A stretch of 9,653 nucleotides of DNA from Betaproteobacteria bacterium RBG_16_58_11. GTDB taxonomy: Bacteria; Pseudomonadota; Gammaproteobacteria; Burkholderiales; Thiobacteraceae. A model generated the notes under the pieces. That model searched no databases. It saw nothing but the letters and a program-made list of their open reading frames with translations, and was not told the DNA's origin. The translations under genes were made by a program, and so were the position numbers. Each line of letters begins with the position of its first letter. Within the stretch, counting starts at the first letter, position 1. The stretch is from NCBI GenBank assembly GCA_001770235.1, contig MEQN01000134.1, positions 4,207-13,859 of the forward strand, in the 5' to 3' direction. Shown one piece after another: positions 1 through 7,575 of this stretch.

Positions 1-1086
1 CGGGTTGATGCTCTGCCATAACCAACCGAAAATGATCGACGCCGGCAGCAGCATGAAACCCGCTGTCAAATTGAACCAGCCATAGGCCGTGCCCAGCACG
101 TCGCGCCCGGCGAGATCGGCCACCAAGGCTTTTTCCGCGCCCTCGGTGGCGGCCATGAACATGCCATAGAAAGCGAATAGCGGCCACAATAGCGCCGGAT
201 GCCCATTGATGCCCAGCAGCAGATAGAACGCGCTGTATATCAACCAGCCGCCAACGATGAGACGTGTGCGCCCGATCCGGTCAGAGAGCGCCGACAGCGG
301 AATGCTGAACAGCGCCGCAGTGAAGGACACCAGCGCCCATAACAGCGGCACCTGATAATCCGGAAGCCCCATATCCTTGGCGCGCAGCAGCAGGAACATA
401 TTGGAGGAATTGCCCAGCGTGAACAGCGCCAGCACCGCGAGGTAGCGCTTGAAGGGGGCGGGTAGGCCGCGCATTGTCCAACTGAAATGGATAGTCGAGG
501 CGGGTGCTTCGCGCGCAGGTTCACGCACAGCGAGTGTCAGAGCGACTGCGAACACGCCGCCCAGGGATGCCCACAGAAACACATCGCGCAGCGGCATGTG
601 CATCGCCAACAGCCCCGCCGCCAGCAACGGCCCGACCACCGCGCCGGTATTGTCCAAGGCGCGATGCAAGCCGAATGCCAGACCGCGCCGCGCTTTGACC
701 ACGGTCAGCGCCAGCAGCGCATCACGCGGCGAGGTGCGCAGCCCCTTGCCCACGCGATCGGCGAAGCGCAGCGCCAGCACCACCTGCCAGGAGGCCGCGA
801 ATGCGAACAGTGGCCGGGCGAGGGCCGACACGGCATAACCGCCCACCACCCAGCGCTTGGTGGAACGCAAGCGGTCAGCCATTACGCCGGAGAAGAGTTT
901 TAATAAACTTGACGTCGCTTCGGCAATGCCCTCGATGATGCCCAGCGCTCGCGGTCCCGTCATCAGCACCGAAGCGAGGTAGAGCGGCACCAAGGGATAA
1001 ATCAACTCGCTGGCCGAGTCGTTAAAAAAACTCACCAGGCCCAGCAGCCAAACCGTGCGCGGCAATTCGAGCAGCGCTTTGAGCAA
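1..1086 (-). CDS. MFS transporter, C-terminal end beyond the window
   Basis: This is an inner-membrane major facilitator superfamily protein, presumably a proton-driven exporter of unknown substrate. I translated 362 codons without a stop from a TTG at 1086-1084. An in-frame TGA lies 21 nt upstream and no ATG lies between, and an AGGAG sits 5 nt before the TTG, so the TTG start is well supported. The N-terminal half has a loop 2-3 motif-A-like stretch (A70-D71-R72-L73-R74), then DRVGKGLRTSPRDA at about 110-123 and FGLHRALDNTGAVVGP at about 138-153. These are typical of one MFS subfamily of putative drug or metal exporters. The second half repeats motif A as ALSDRIGR (about 266-273), consistent with two six-helix bundles. 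MFS proteins are usually near 400 residues, so only the last helix or so is missing. The gene lies 90 nt after the RND pump gene and may be read through from it. I am sure of the superfamily and unsure of the substrate. Confidence 0.9.
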   Translation of the reverse strand, partial: MLKALLELPRTVWLLGLVSFFNDSASELIYPLVPLYLASVLMTGPRALGIIEGIAEATSSLLKLFSGVMADRLRSTKRWVVGGYAVSALARPLFAFAASWQVVLALRFADRVGKGLRTSPRDALLALTVVKARRGLAFGLHRALDNTGAVVGPLLAAGLLAMHMPLRDVFLWASLGGVFAVALTLAVREPAREAPASTIHFSWTMRGLPAPFKRYLAVLALFTLGNSSNMFLLLRAKDMGLPDYQVPLLWALVSFTAALFSIPLSALSDRIGRTRLIVGGWLIYSAFYLLLGINGHPALLWPLFAFYGMFMAATEGAEKALVADLAGRDVLGTAYGWFNLTAGFMLLPASIIFGWLWQSINP

Positions 1087-1090
1087 ATTA

Positions 1091-1137
1091 TCTCCTCGGG
1101 AAAATCAGGGTGAATTCGGCCGCGGTGATTTATTCGC
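1091..1137. repeat. Short duplicated sequence, copy 1 (with a 13-bp insertion)
   Basis: This copy shares two exact blocks with 5391-5422: GGAAAATCAGG (1099-1109) and CGGTGATTTATTCGC (1123-1137). TCTCC also begins both copies. The two blocks abut in the second copy but are separated here by 13 bp (1110-1122). The blocks carry inverted arms AAATCA (1102-1107) and TGATTT (1126-1131), 18 bp apart. The copy lies directly before the MFS start and contains its ribosome binding site. Its function is unknown; it could be a shared regulatory site or a remnant of local duplication. Confidence 0.7.
1092..1096 (-). promoter_or_regulatory. Shine-Dalgarno site fixing the TTG start of the MFS gene
   Basis: On the minus strand AGGAG stands 5 nt before the TTG at 1086. 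The in-frame TGA just upstream excludes a longer protein, so this site decides the start. Confidence 0.75.
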
Positions 1138-1176
1138 TACGCACGGCATATCGGCTGAACCAAGCGCCGCGCCATC

Positions 1177-4100
1177 TTAGCTGCGCCGCGGCACATCCTC
1201 TTTTACCCGGAACCAAGCCGCATACAGCGCCGGCAGGAACAGGCAGGTGAGCACAGTGGCAATGACCAGTCCGCCCATGATGGTGACAGCCATCGGCCCC
1301 CAAAACACTTGCCGGGTGAGCGGGATCATCGCCAATATGGCCGCGGCAGCGGTGAGCGTAATTGGCCGGAAGCGGCGCACGGTTGCGCCGACAATCGCAT
1401 CCCACGCGCTCTTGCCGGCGGCTTGATCCTGCTCGATCTGGTCCACCAGAATCACCGCGTTGCGCATGATCATGCCGCTCAGTGCGATGAAGCCAAGATT
1501 GGCGACGAAGCCAAAAGGCACTTGGAATACGAGCAAGGCCAATGTCACGCCGATCATCCCCAGCGGTGCGGTGAGCAATACCATCACGGTGCGGCTGATG
1601 CTTTGCAGTTGTATTATCAGCAGTGTCATGACGCCGATGAGCATCCAGGGAACCACCGCCATAATCGCTTTTTCGCTCTTGGCCGATTCTTCAACGCTTC
1701 CCCCGATCTCGATGCGATAGCCAGCCGGCAGCTTGGCGCGGATTGCGTTGAGCTTCGGATCCACCTCTGCCGTCACCACGGCTGGCTGAGCGCGGCCGGC
1801 GATGTCGGCGCTCACGGTGATCGCCGGCAGACGGTTGCGGCGCCAGATCAGTCCTTCCTCCAGAACCGGCACCAATTTCGCGAGTTGGGCGAGCGGCACA
1901 TGGCGGCCGCCGGCAACGGCAATGTCGAGGTCGGGCAGGTGATCGAGCGTGTTGCGCTGGGCTTGTGCCGTGTCTTGCGGCGCGCGCCAAACCACGTCGA
2001 TCAATTGATCGCCCTCGCGGTACTGGATTAGCGCCGCACCATTGAGCCAGGCTTGCAGCGCCTGCGCGATTTCCTGGCTGGATGTGCCGAGTTGGCGCGC
2101 GCGATCCTGATCGACCTCGACGCGGAGACTTTTTATTTTTTCATGCCAATCGAAATGAACATTCTGCAGGTGTGGGTTGGCGCGCATGATGGGGGCTACT
2201 TCGGAGGCGATGCGCCGCAATTGGCCGATATCTTCCCCCATCACTCTGAACTGGACGGGATAGCTGATCGGCGGGCCATTCTCCAGCCGCACGACGCGCA
2301 CGCGCAACGCCGTGAATCCACCATCTGCGGCGGCGAATTTCGCTTCCAGCCGCCGCTTGAGATCCTCGCGTTCAGCGAGTCCCTTGGTGATCACCGCGAA
2401 TTGAGCAAAGTTGTCGTTAAACAGATGCTGGTCGAGCGAGAGGAAGTAGCGCGGCGCGCCATCGCCGACATAGGCGGAAAACGAGGCGACGGCAGGGTCA
2501 CCTGCGAGCAATTTCTCAATGCGTTTGACCTCGGCCGCAGTGGCCTTGAGCGATGCGCCCTGCGGCAGCCACACATCGATCATCAATTCCAGCCGGCTGG
2601 CGGCGGGGAAGAATTGCTTTTGCACGCCATGGTTGAAAGCGATGATGGATAGGACGAAACAGCCGACCGTCGCGAGAATCACCCGCCAGCGATGGCGCAG
2701 GCACCATTCCAGCAGCGCGCGGAAGCGGCGGTAGAACGGCGTGTTGTAGATATCCTCGCCATGCTTTTGGGCTTTAGCGATCAGCTTTTTCGGGTCGAGC
2801 AGCCGGTAGCCAATGTAAGGAGTAAACACCACCGCAACAATCCACGACACCAGAAGCGCGATGGTGACAACGGCAAAAATCGAGAAGGTATATTCGCTCG
2901 CGGAGGATTTTGAGAAGCCGACCGGGGTGAAAGCGGCGGCGGTAATCAGCGTGCCGGTGAGCATCGGGAAGGCGGTGGAGGTGTAGGCAAATGTGGCCGC
3001 CTGAAAGCGATCCCAACCCTGCTCCATTTTCACCACCATCATTTCGACGGAAATGATCGCATCATCGACCAGCAGGCCGAGCGCAATGACCAAAGCCCCC
3101 AGCGAAATGCGTTGCAGGTCGATCCCGAACAGCATCATCAGGAAAAGCGTAATCGCCAGCACCAGTGGAATCGAGAGCGCCACCACCGTGCCGGTGCGCC
3201 AACCCAAACTAAGGAAGGTCACCGCCAACACGATGAGGATCGCCTCGGCCAATGACTCCTCAAACAAGCGCACGGAGGATTTGACGACTTGGGATTGGTT
3301 GGCGACGACATGTACATCCACCCCCTTGGGCAGCGAGGCCTGCAGCCGTTTCATCTCAGAATTGAGATGCTCGCCCATGCGAATCACGTTGCCGCCTTTG
3401 TTCATGATGACGCCGATGCCGATGGCCGGTTTCCCGCCGACGCGCATTTGCGGGCTGGGCGGGTCGGCCAGGCCGCGCGTGACGCTGGCGATATCGCCTA
3501 GGCGGAAGTGATGGTTGTTGACCAGCAAATCGGTGTCGCGGATGCGCGCCACGCTATCGAAGCTGCCGCTCACGCGCAGCCGGATGCGATCGCTATCGGT
3601 CTCAACGAAGCCGGAAGGGGCGATGGCGTTTTGCTTTTGCAGCGCCTCGGCCACTTGGCTGGGGCTGATGCCCAGACTCGCCAGGCGCTGCGGTGGGATT
3701 TCGATATAAATTTTCTCTTCCTGCACGCCAATCAGTTCGACACGCTTCACATCGGGGACTTGTTTCAACTCCAACGCGACACGATCGGCATAGCGGCGCA
3801 ACGCGGCCAGATCGAAGCCATCGCCGGTGAGCGCGAAAATATTCACCAAGACATCGCCGAATTCATCATTCGGAAAGGGCCCTTGTACGCCGGCCGGCAG
3901 CGTCTGGCGCATATCGTTGAGCTTTTTGCGCACCTGATACCACGCATCCGGCACTTCTTTTTTAGGGGTGTAGTCCTTGAGCCATACGAATATCAGCGAT
4001 TCGCCGGGCTTGGATGAGGAGCGCAGATAATCGATCCAAGGGGTTTCCTGTAATTTCTTTTCGATGCGCTCGGTCAGTTCATTTTGGACTTCAATCGCGG

Positions 4101-4272
4101 TCGCGCCTGGCCACAGGGTGCGCACCACCATGATTTTGATAGTGAAGGCCGGATCTTCATCGCGGCCGAGATTGAAATAGGAGAACACGCCCGCGGCTAT
4201 CAGGACGATCATTAAGTAGAGCACCATGGAAGGATGCTTGATCGCCCAGGCGGAAAGGTTGATGTGCTTCAT
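1177..4272 (-). CDS. RND efflux pump inner-membrane subunit (AcrB-type)
   Basis: This is the proton-driven inner-membrane pump of a tripartite efflux complex, expected to work as a trimer with the adjacent membrane-fusion protein and an outer-membrane channel. The 1031 residues match a full-length RND permease. One helix lies at about 14-33, followed by a large periplasmic porter domain to about 338. Helices 2-7 lie at about 341-547, a second periplasmic domain runs to about 868, and helices 8-12 lie at about 870-1017. Helix 4 carries the proton-relay pair D403-D404 in GLLVDDAIISVE. Helix 10 has GMIMRNAVILVDQ, with R937 where AcrB has the relay Lys940. The early signature GRDEDPAFT (36-44) belongs to a subgroup of RND drug pumps. 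The ATG overlaps the stop of the fusion-protein gene as ATGA, implying translational coupling. The substrate cannot be read from sequence. I do not favour a CzcA-type metal pump because the N-terminal signature is of the other kind. Confidence 0.95.
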   Translation of the reverse strand: MKHINLSAWAIKHPSMVLYLMIVLIAAGVFSYFNLGRDEDPAFTIKIMVVRTLWPGATAIEVQNELTERIEKKLQETPWIDYLRSSSKPGESLIFVWLKDYTPKKEVPDAWYQVRKKLNDMRQTLPAGVQGPFPNDEFGDVLVNIFALTGDGFDLAALRRYADRVALELKQVPDVKRVELIGVQEEKIYIEIPPQRLASLGISPSQVAEALQKQNAIAPSGFVETDSDRIRLRVSGSFDSVARIRDTDLLVNNHHFRLGDIASVTRGLADPPSPQMRVGGKPAIGIGVIMNKGGNVIRMGEHLNSEMKRLQASLPKGVDVHVVANQSQVVKSSVRLFEESLAEAILIVLAVTFLSLGWRTGTVVALSIPLVLAITLFLMMLFGIDLQRISLGALVIALGLLVDDAIISVEMMVVKMEQGWDRFQAATFAYTSTAFPMLTGTLITAAAFTPVGFSKSSASEYTFSIFAVVTIALLVSWIVAVVFTPYIGYRLLDPKKLIAKAQKHGEDIYNTPFYRRFRALLEWCLRHRWRVILATVGCFVLSIIAFNHGVQKQFFPAASRLELMIDVWLPQGASLKATAAEVKRIEKLLAGDPAVASFSAYVGDGAPRYFLSLDQHLFNDNFAQFAVITKGLAEREDLKRRLEAKFAAADGGFTALRVRVVRLENGPPISYPVQFRVMGEDIGQLRRIASEVAPIMRANPHLQNVHFDWHEKIKSLRVEVDQDRARQLGTSSQEIAQALQAWLNGAALIQYREGDQLIDVVWRAPQDTAQAQRNTLDHLPDLDIAVAGGRHVPLAQLAKLVPVLEEGLIWRRNRLPAITVSADIAGRAQPAVVTAEVDPKLNAIRAKLPAGYRIEIGGSVEESAKSEKAIMAVVPWMLIGVMTLLIIQLQSISRTVMVLLTAPLGMIGVTLALLVFQVPFGFVANLGFIALSGMIMRNAVILVDQIEQDQAAGKSAWDAIVGATVRRFRPITLTAAAAILAMIPLTRQVFWGPMAVTIMGGLVIATVLTCLFLPALYAAWFRVKEDVPRRS

Positions 4273-5312
4273 CGGGTGCTGGCAGCCTCGATGGGCCGGA
4301 TTTTTTCACCCGCGGTGAGCTTGTGCACGCCGGCGCTAACGATGCGTTCGCCTGCCGCGAGCCCGCTGCCGATGAGCGCGCCGTCATCGCGGAAGGCAGT
4401 GACTTTCACGGGACGTAATTGCACGCTGTGATCGGCGGCGACGATCCACACGGCAGGCTGGTCGCCCTGCTGGAAAATTGCCGACAGCGGCAGTATCAGG
4501 CTGGTGTCGCCCGCGCCGCCGGTAAAGCGCACCCGCGCCGTCATGCCCAGCGCCCAGCGCATATTGGCATCGGTTAAAGCAACGCGTGCCGGATAGGTGC
4601 GGCTGGCCGGATCGGCCGCCGGCGCCAGCTCGCGCAGGCGGCCCTGCAAGGGCGCGGCCTCCGTGTCTCCCACCCACAGCGTGACTTCGGCGGGGGCGCC
4701 GATCTTGAGCATGCCGACTTGGGATTCCGGTACCGAGATCGCCACTTCGCGCTCGCCCTTCTGGGCCAGGCGGAACACCGGCTGACCGGCGCTCACCACT
4801 TGTCCCGGCTCGGCCAGCACAGCGGTGATCACGCCATCATGGTCGGCGAGCAGCCTGGTGTAAGCGGCTTGATTGCGCGCCAGCCCGGCCTGCGCTTGGG
4901 CTGCTTTGAGCGCCGTTTCCTTGGCGTCCAGCGCCGATTGGCTGATGAAATTGCTGCTGCGCAAATCGCGGAAGCGCTTGGCCTCATCTTCCGCGAGCCG
5001 CCATTGCGCCTCGGCTTGGCTCGCCTGCAGCGCCGCATCGGCTGGATCGAGGCGCGCCAATACTTGCCCGGCTTTGACCGCGGCGCCGGCATCGACCAGG
5101 CGCGCGACGATCTTGCCGCCGATGCGAAAGCCCAGCGCGGTTTCATGGCGGGCGCGAACTTCACCGCTGTAAGAGAAGCTGCCGGCGCTGGCGCTGGCGC
5201 CCACTACCTGCGTCAATACAGGCTGCTCGATGCGCGCGGGCGGCGCGACTTGCTCGCCGCAGCCGGCAAGCGTCACGCTGAGGGCAGCCAGGAATAAGCG
5301 TTTGCGTTTCAT
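4269..5312 (-). CDS. Membrane-fusion (periplasmic adaptor) lipoprotein of the RND pump
   Basis: This is a HlyD/AcrA-family adaptor that joins the RND pump to an outer-membrane channel across the periplasm. Of its 347 residues, the start (Met-Lys-Arg-Lys-Arg, then a hydrophobic run) ends in a lipobox Leu-Ala-Gly-Cys with Cys18, so it should be a lipid-anchored lipoprotein. The order fits the family: first half of the lipoyl-like domain (about 46-90, with VKAGQVLARLDP), an alpha-helical hairpin rich in Ala, Gln and Glu (about 92-150), the second lipoyl half (about 157-183, DGVITAVLAEPGQVVSAG), a beta-barrel (about 188-263), and a membrane-proximal domain to about 340. AGGAG stands 10 nt before the ATG, a rather long spacing. 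The stop overlaps the pump start by 4 nt, so the pair is one operon. No outer-membrane factor gene is present; a TolC-like protein encoded elsewhere is likely. Confidence 0.94.
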   Translation of the reverse strand: MKRKRLFLAALSVTLAGCGEQVAPPARIEQPVLTQVVGASASAGSFSYSGEVRARHETALGFRIGGKIVARLVDAGAAVKAGQVLARLDPADAALQASQAEAQWRLAEDEAKRFRDLRSSNFISQSALDAKETALKAAQAQAGLARNQAAYTRLLADHDGVITAVLAEPGQVVSAGQPVFRLAQKGEREVAISVPESQVGMLKIGAPAEVTLWVGDTEAAPLQGRLRELAPAADPASRTYPARVALTDANMRWALGMTARVRFTGGAGDTSLILPLSAIFQQGDQPAVWIVAADHSVQLRPVKVTAFRDDGALIGSGLAAGERIVSAGVHKLTAGEKIRPIEAASTR

Positions 5313-5376
5313 GACTCGAAATCTCCTACAGTGCGTTCGGTAGTTAAGGCGTTCCGGTTTGGGTGGAGCAGCCCTT

Positions 5377-5395
5377 GGAGAAAATCATCTTCTCC
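5377..5395 (-). terminator. Hairpin after the DUF190 gene, possible weak terminator
   Basis: On the minus strand GGAGAA and TTCTCC form a 6-bp perfect stem with a 7-nt loop, 20 nt past the DUF190 stop. No U-run follows, so intrinsic termination is uncertain. It could instead be an RNA processing site or an operator before the efflux operon. Confidence 0.3.
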
Positions 5396-5422
5396 CGGAA
5401 AATCAGGCGGTGATTTATTCGC
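5391..5422. repeat. Short duplicated sequence, copy 2 (blocks fused)
   Basis: The two blocks seen at 1099-1109 and 1123-1137 occur here without a gap: GGAAAATCAGG at 5397-5407 and CGGTGATTTATTCGC at 5408-5422. The arms AAATCA (5400-5405) and TGATTT (5411-5416) make a perfect 6-bp inverted repeat with a 5-bp spacer. The right block includes the stop codon and last codon of the DUF190 gene. The left block lies about 85 bp before the membrane-fusion gene start. Confidence 0.7.
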
Positions 5423-5762
5423 CCCCCGCGAGCGGGTCGTTTGCATCCGGGTTGATCACGCCGAAGCGCGCCGGGATGTAGGCATAGAAGGCGCGGATTT
5501 TTTCCTGCTGCACCAACGCCAGTAATTGCTGCGACTCGGCTTCGGTCACGACGAATTCCACTTCCACCGTGAGCGTGCCGGCCAATTCAAAGAAGGTGTT
5601 CTCGTGCAGCACATGATGCCGGCCAAAGCCCGCCATGGCGCGAAAGGCCGAGCCGCCTCGGATGCCGTGCTTGTTGGCTTGTTCCAGCAACCACTCCCAC
5701 AACAGGCGGCCTTGATGCCGCTCGCTTTCGTGCACGTAAAATCTGAGAAAAGCGCCTTGCAT
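5415..5762 (-). CDS. DUF190 family protein next to crcB
   Basis: This is a small soluble protein of 115 residues in the DUF190 family, which has a ferredoxin-like, PII-like fold and no established reaction. The family signature is visible as HGIRGGSAFRAMAGFG (about 33-48), after an N-terminal strand (FLRFYVHESERHQG) and an amphipathic helix. A later strand, LTVEVEFVVTE, and a loop ending in Tyr-Ile-Pro-Ala-Arg complete the pattern. I chose the ATG at 5762 because GGAGG stands 7 nt before it. The in-frame TTG at 5783 would place the ribosome binding site inside the coding region. The gene follows crcB by 27 nt and is probably co-transcribed with it. DUF190 genes are often found beside crcB, so a role in sensing or regulating fluoride export is a reasonable but unproven inference. 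The stop codon falls within a short sequence repeated at 1123-1137. Confidence 0.9.
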   Translation of the reverse strand: MQGAFLRFYVHESERHQGRLLWEWLLEQANKHGIRGGSAFRAMAGFGRHHVLHENTFFELAGTLTVEVEFVVTEAESQQLLALVQQEKIRAFYAYIPARFGVINPDANDPLAGGE

Positions 5763-5769
5763 GATGTTT

Positions 5770-5774
5770 CCTCC
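5770..5774 (-). promoter_or_regulatory. Strong Shine-Dalgarno site for the DUF190 gene
   Basis: GGAGG on the minus strand, 7 nt before the ATG at 5762, lies in the 27-nt gap after crcB. It settles the start and suggests the DUF190 protein is translated independently and well. Confidence 0.8.
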
Positions 5775-5789
5775 GCAATTCAACTGGCG

Positions 5790-6170
5790 TCAGCCGCGCG
5801 CCCAAGCAACGGTCGCGATGCCCGCGAACGTCATCAACACCGAACCCGCCACATGCAGCGCGACCGCGCCGAGCGCCCAGCTCAAGCGCCCTTGTTGCAG
5901 CAGCGGAATGAGTTCGGCGGAAAAGGTGGAAAAGGTCGTCAGCCCGCCGCAGAAGCCGGTAATCACCAGCAGCCGCCACTCCGGCGCGAGCGCGGTATAA
6001 GAGGCGAAAAAAGCGATGGCCAAGCCGACTACATAAGCGCCGATCAGGTTGGCGGCGAGCGTGCCGGGCGGAATGGTGGGGAAGAGGCTGTTGAGCTTGG
6101 CGCCGAGCGCCCAGCGCAATAAGGCGCCGAGCGCGGCGCCGAGCGAAATCGCGAGAATGGATTTCCACAT
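5790..6170 (-). CDS. crcB: CrcB/Fluc fluoride channel
   Basis: This is an inner-membrane fluoride channel that lets F- leave the cytoplasm. The family works as an antiparallel dimer of four-helix subunits, and 126 residues is the usual length. Four hydrophobic segments lie at about 3-22, 36-56, 66-90 and 98-123. Conserved features include GALLRW with R19, [14 protein letters not shown] (36-49) with the pore Asn41, and [15 protein letters not shown] (72-86), which holds the Phe box residues F80 and F83 and the Thr/Ser positions of the central Na+ site region. The start at 6170 matches the usual family N-terminus; an upstream in-frame start would add about 31 residues rich in Arg with no family match. 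The Shine-Dalgarno sequence is weak. A DUF190 gene follows in the same direction. I see no fluoride riboswitch in the leader, so control by fluoride is not evident here. Confidence 0.95.
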   Translation of the reverse strand: MWKSILAISLGAALGALLRWALGAKLNSLFPTIPPGTLAANLIGAYVVGLAIAFFASYTALAPEWRLLVITGFCGGLTTFSTFSAELIPLLQQGRLSWALGAVALHVAGSVLMTFAGIATVAWARG

Positions 6171-6304
6171 GATCTGGTCCAGTGTCTTATGTCTGGGGGC
6201 CGGGCGTATGCGCCCTTTGCGCCAAATTGTCTCACGAATCAATCTGCTGCTGAAAATGGGCAACGGCTGCCGGGCAGGGGATCCGGGTTAAAGAAATCGA
6301 GCTG

Positions 6305-6324
6305 TCAAGCCGTAATAGGCTTGA
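6305..6324. repeat. Perfect 7-bp inverted repeat between divergent genes
   Basis: TCAAGCC (6305-6311) and GGCTTGA (6318-6324) flank a 6-bp centre in the 214-bp region between crcB and the HD-GYP gene. It could be a regulator binding site or an RNA hairpin in either leader. The rest of this region shows a smaller GGGCG/CGCCC hairpin at 6202-6215 and no clear promoter, RNA gene or riboswitch. Confidence 0.5.
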
Positions 6325-6384
6325 GCCGGCGCAAAACGAGAGTCGCGCCTCGCCCGCACAAACCCGGTACTGTGAAATTTTGGC

Positions 6385-7575
6385 ATGCTAAAAAAAATCC
6401 CTATTAAGCAATTGCGCCTCGGCATGTTCGTTCAAGAATTGGGCGGGCGTTGGATGGATCATCCGTTCTGGCGTTCCTCGTTCAAGCTCGACAAGCCGGA
6501 GGATTTTCAGGCGCTCTTGCAAAGCGGCGTGCCGGAATTGGTGATCGATACCGGCAAGGGGCTGGATGTCGATTCAGCGCCAACGTCCGTGGCGCAACCC
6601 GCCCCACCCGCGGCGCCGAAGGAAATTCCGCCGCCCGTTCCGCATATGTCGTATGAACAAGAGATCGAGCAAGCGAAACAGATTCAGGGCAAGGCCAAGC
6701 GCGTGGTGACGAATTTATTCAGTCAGGCGCGCATGGGGAAGGCGATTGAGATCGGCGTGGTCGCGCCCTTGGTGGATGAGATCAACCATTCGATCGAACG
6801 CAACGCGGGCGCGCTGCTATCTATCGTGCGCCTGAAAACCGTGGACGATTACACCTATCTGCATTCGGTGGCGGTGTGCGCGCTGATGATTTCGCTCGGG
6901 CAGCGGCTGGGGCTAAAAGGCGAAGAGTTGCAGCAAGTGGGCATGGGCGGCTTGTTGCACGATTTGGGCAAGGTGGGCGTGCCGCTGGAAATTCTGAACA
7001 AGCCGGGCAAACTTACCGACGAGGAATTCACCGTCATCAAAAGCCATCCGATACAGGGTTGGGAGATTTTAAAAAGCGCGAAGGTGAACGATGCGATTCC
7101 GCTCGATGTGTGCTTGCACCATCACGAAAAAATGGATGGCAGCGGCTACCCCGAGCGCTTATCCGGCGCAGACATCTCCTTGCATGCGCGCATGGGCGCG
7201 GTGTGCGATGTGTACGATGCGGTAACCTCCGACCGGTCTTACAAGCGGGGATGGGAGCCGGCGGAAGCAATCAAGCGCATGGCGGAATTCCGCAACGGCC
7301 ATTTTGACGAGACCGTGTTCCAGGCGTTTGTGAAGACGATCGGGATTTTCCCCGCCGGTTCGCTGGTGCGCTTGAAATCGGGGCGGCTCGCCGTGGTGAC
7401 CGATCAGTCGGAGAGAAGTTTATTGACCCCTAAAGTCAAGGTGTTCTTCTCCACCAAATCAATGGGTCCCATCCAGATGGAAGTGATCGATCTGAGCCAC
7501 TCGCACGATAGCATCGACGGGCTGGAGGATGCCGCGGCGTGGGGTTTCGATTTGAAAAAGGTGATGGGGTTCTAG
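6385..7575 (+). CDS. HD-GYP domain protein with N-terminal DUF3391, likely cyclic-di-GMP phosphodiesterase
   Basis: This cytosolic protein should hydrolyse the second messenger c-di-GMP, favouring motility over biofilm. Residues about 3-60 are a DUF3391 domain (KKIPIKQLRLGMFVQEL). A Pro-rich linker (about 66-87) follows, then the HD-GYP domain at about 140-325. Expected metal and signature residues are present: H160 (YLHS), the HD pair H192-D193 in LLHDLGKVGVP, H221 (SHP), the His cluster H245-H247, the G254-Y255-P256 triad in HHHEKMDGSGYP, and D275 in CDVYDAV. The tail (about 325-396) has a small beta-rich segment common in this subgroup. With no receiver or membrane segment, DUF3391 is the only candidate sensor. 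The start matches the family N-terminus, but there is no clear Shine-Dalgarno site and codons 2-4 contain eight consecutive A. The gene stands alone on the plus strand. Nothing in the active site looks degenerate, so activity is likely, though some family members cleave other cyclic dinucleotides. Confidence 0.94.
   Translation: MLKKIPIKQLRLGMFVQELGGRWMDHPFWRSSFKLDKPEDFQALLQSGVPELVIDTGKGLDVDSAPTSVAQPAPPAAPKEIPPPVPHMSYEQEIEQAKQIQGKAKRVVTNLFSQARMGKAIEIGVVAPLVDEINHSIERNAGALLSIVRLKTVDDYTYLHSVAVCALMISLGQRLGLKGEELQQVGMGGLLHDLGKVGVPLEILNKPGKLTDEEFTVIKSHPIQGWEILKSAKVNDAIPLDVCLHHHEKMDGSGYPERLSGADISLHARMGAVCDVYDAVTSDRSYKRGWEPAEAIKRMAEFRNGHFDETVFQAFVKTIGIFPAGSLVRLKSGRLAVVTDQSERSLLTPKVKVFFSTKSMGPIQMEVIDLSHSHDSIDGLEDAAAWGFDLKKVMGF

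Noticed and set aside
487..903. Open frame of 138 codons on the plus strand
   Set aside because: It lies opposite the MFS gene, whose frame shows clear family motifs and a good ribosome binding site. The plus-strand product is rich in Gln, His and Arg and matches nothing.
1111..1125. GAATTCGGCCGCGG as a cloning adapter or vector junction
   Set aside because: It resembles an EcoRI-NotI adapter but is not exact, and the sequence on both sides reads as continuous genome.
1309..4017. Several plus-strand frames of 150-240 codons (1309-2031, 2053-2652, 3508-4017)
   Set aside because: They are antisense to the RND pump gene, in a GC-rich sequence where such frames are expected. Their products are His/Gln-rich with no domain.
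4719..5297. Plus-strand frame of 192 codons
   Set aside because: Antisense to the membrane-fusion gene, with no recognisable motif.
5526..6168. Overlapping frames on both strands over crcB and DUF190 (5526-6122 plus, 5587-6168 minus)
   Set aside because: The crcB and DUF190 frames carry full family signatures. These others are Arg/Ala-rich out-of-frame readings.
6303..6308. TTGACA on the minus strand as a sigma-70 -35 box for crcB
   Set aside because: The hexamer is exact, but at 16-18 bp spacing the downstream sequence (CGGATC region) bears no likeness to a -10 box.
6171..6384. Fluoride riboswitch upstream of crcB
   Set aside because: I looked on the minus strand for the conserved GGNGATGG start and its pseudoknot partner and saw neither. 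A covariance-model search would decide.
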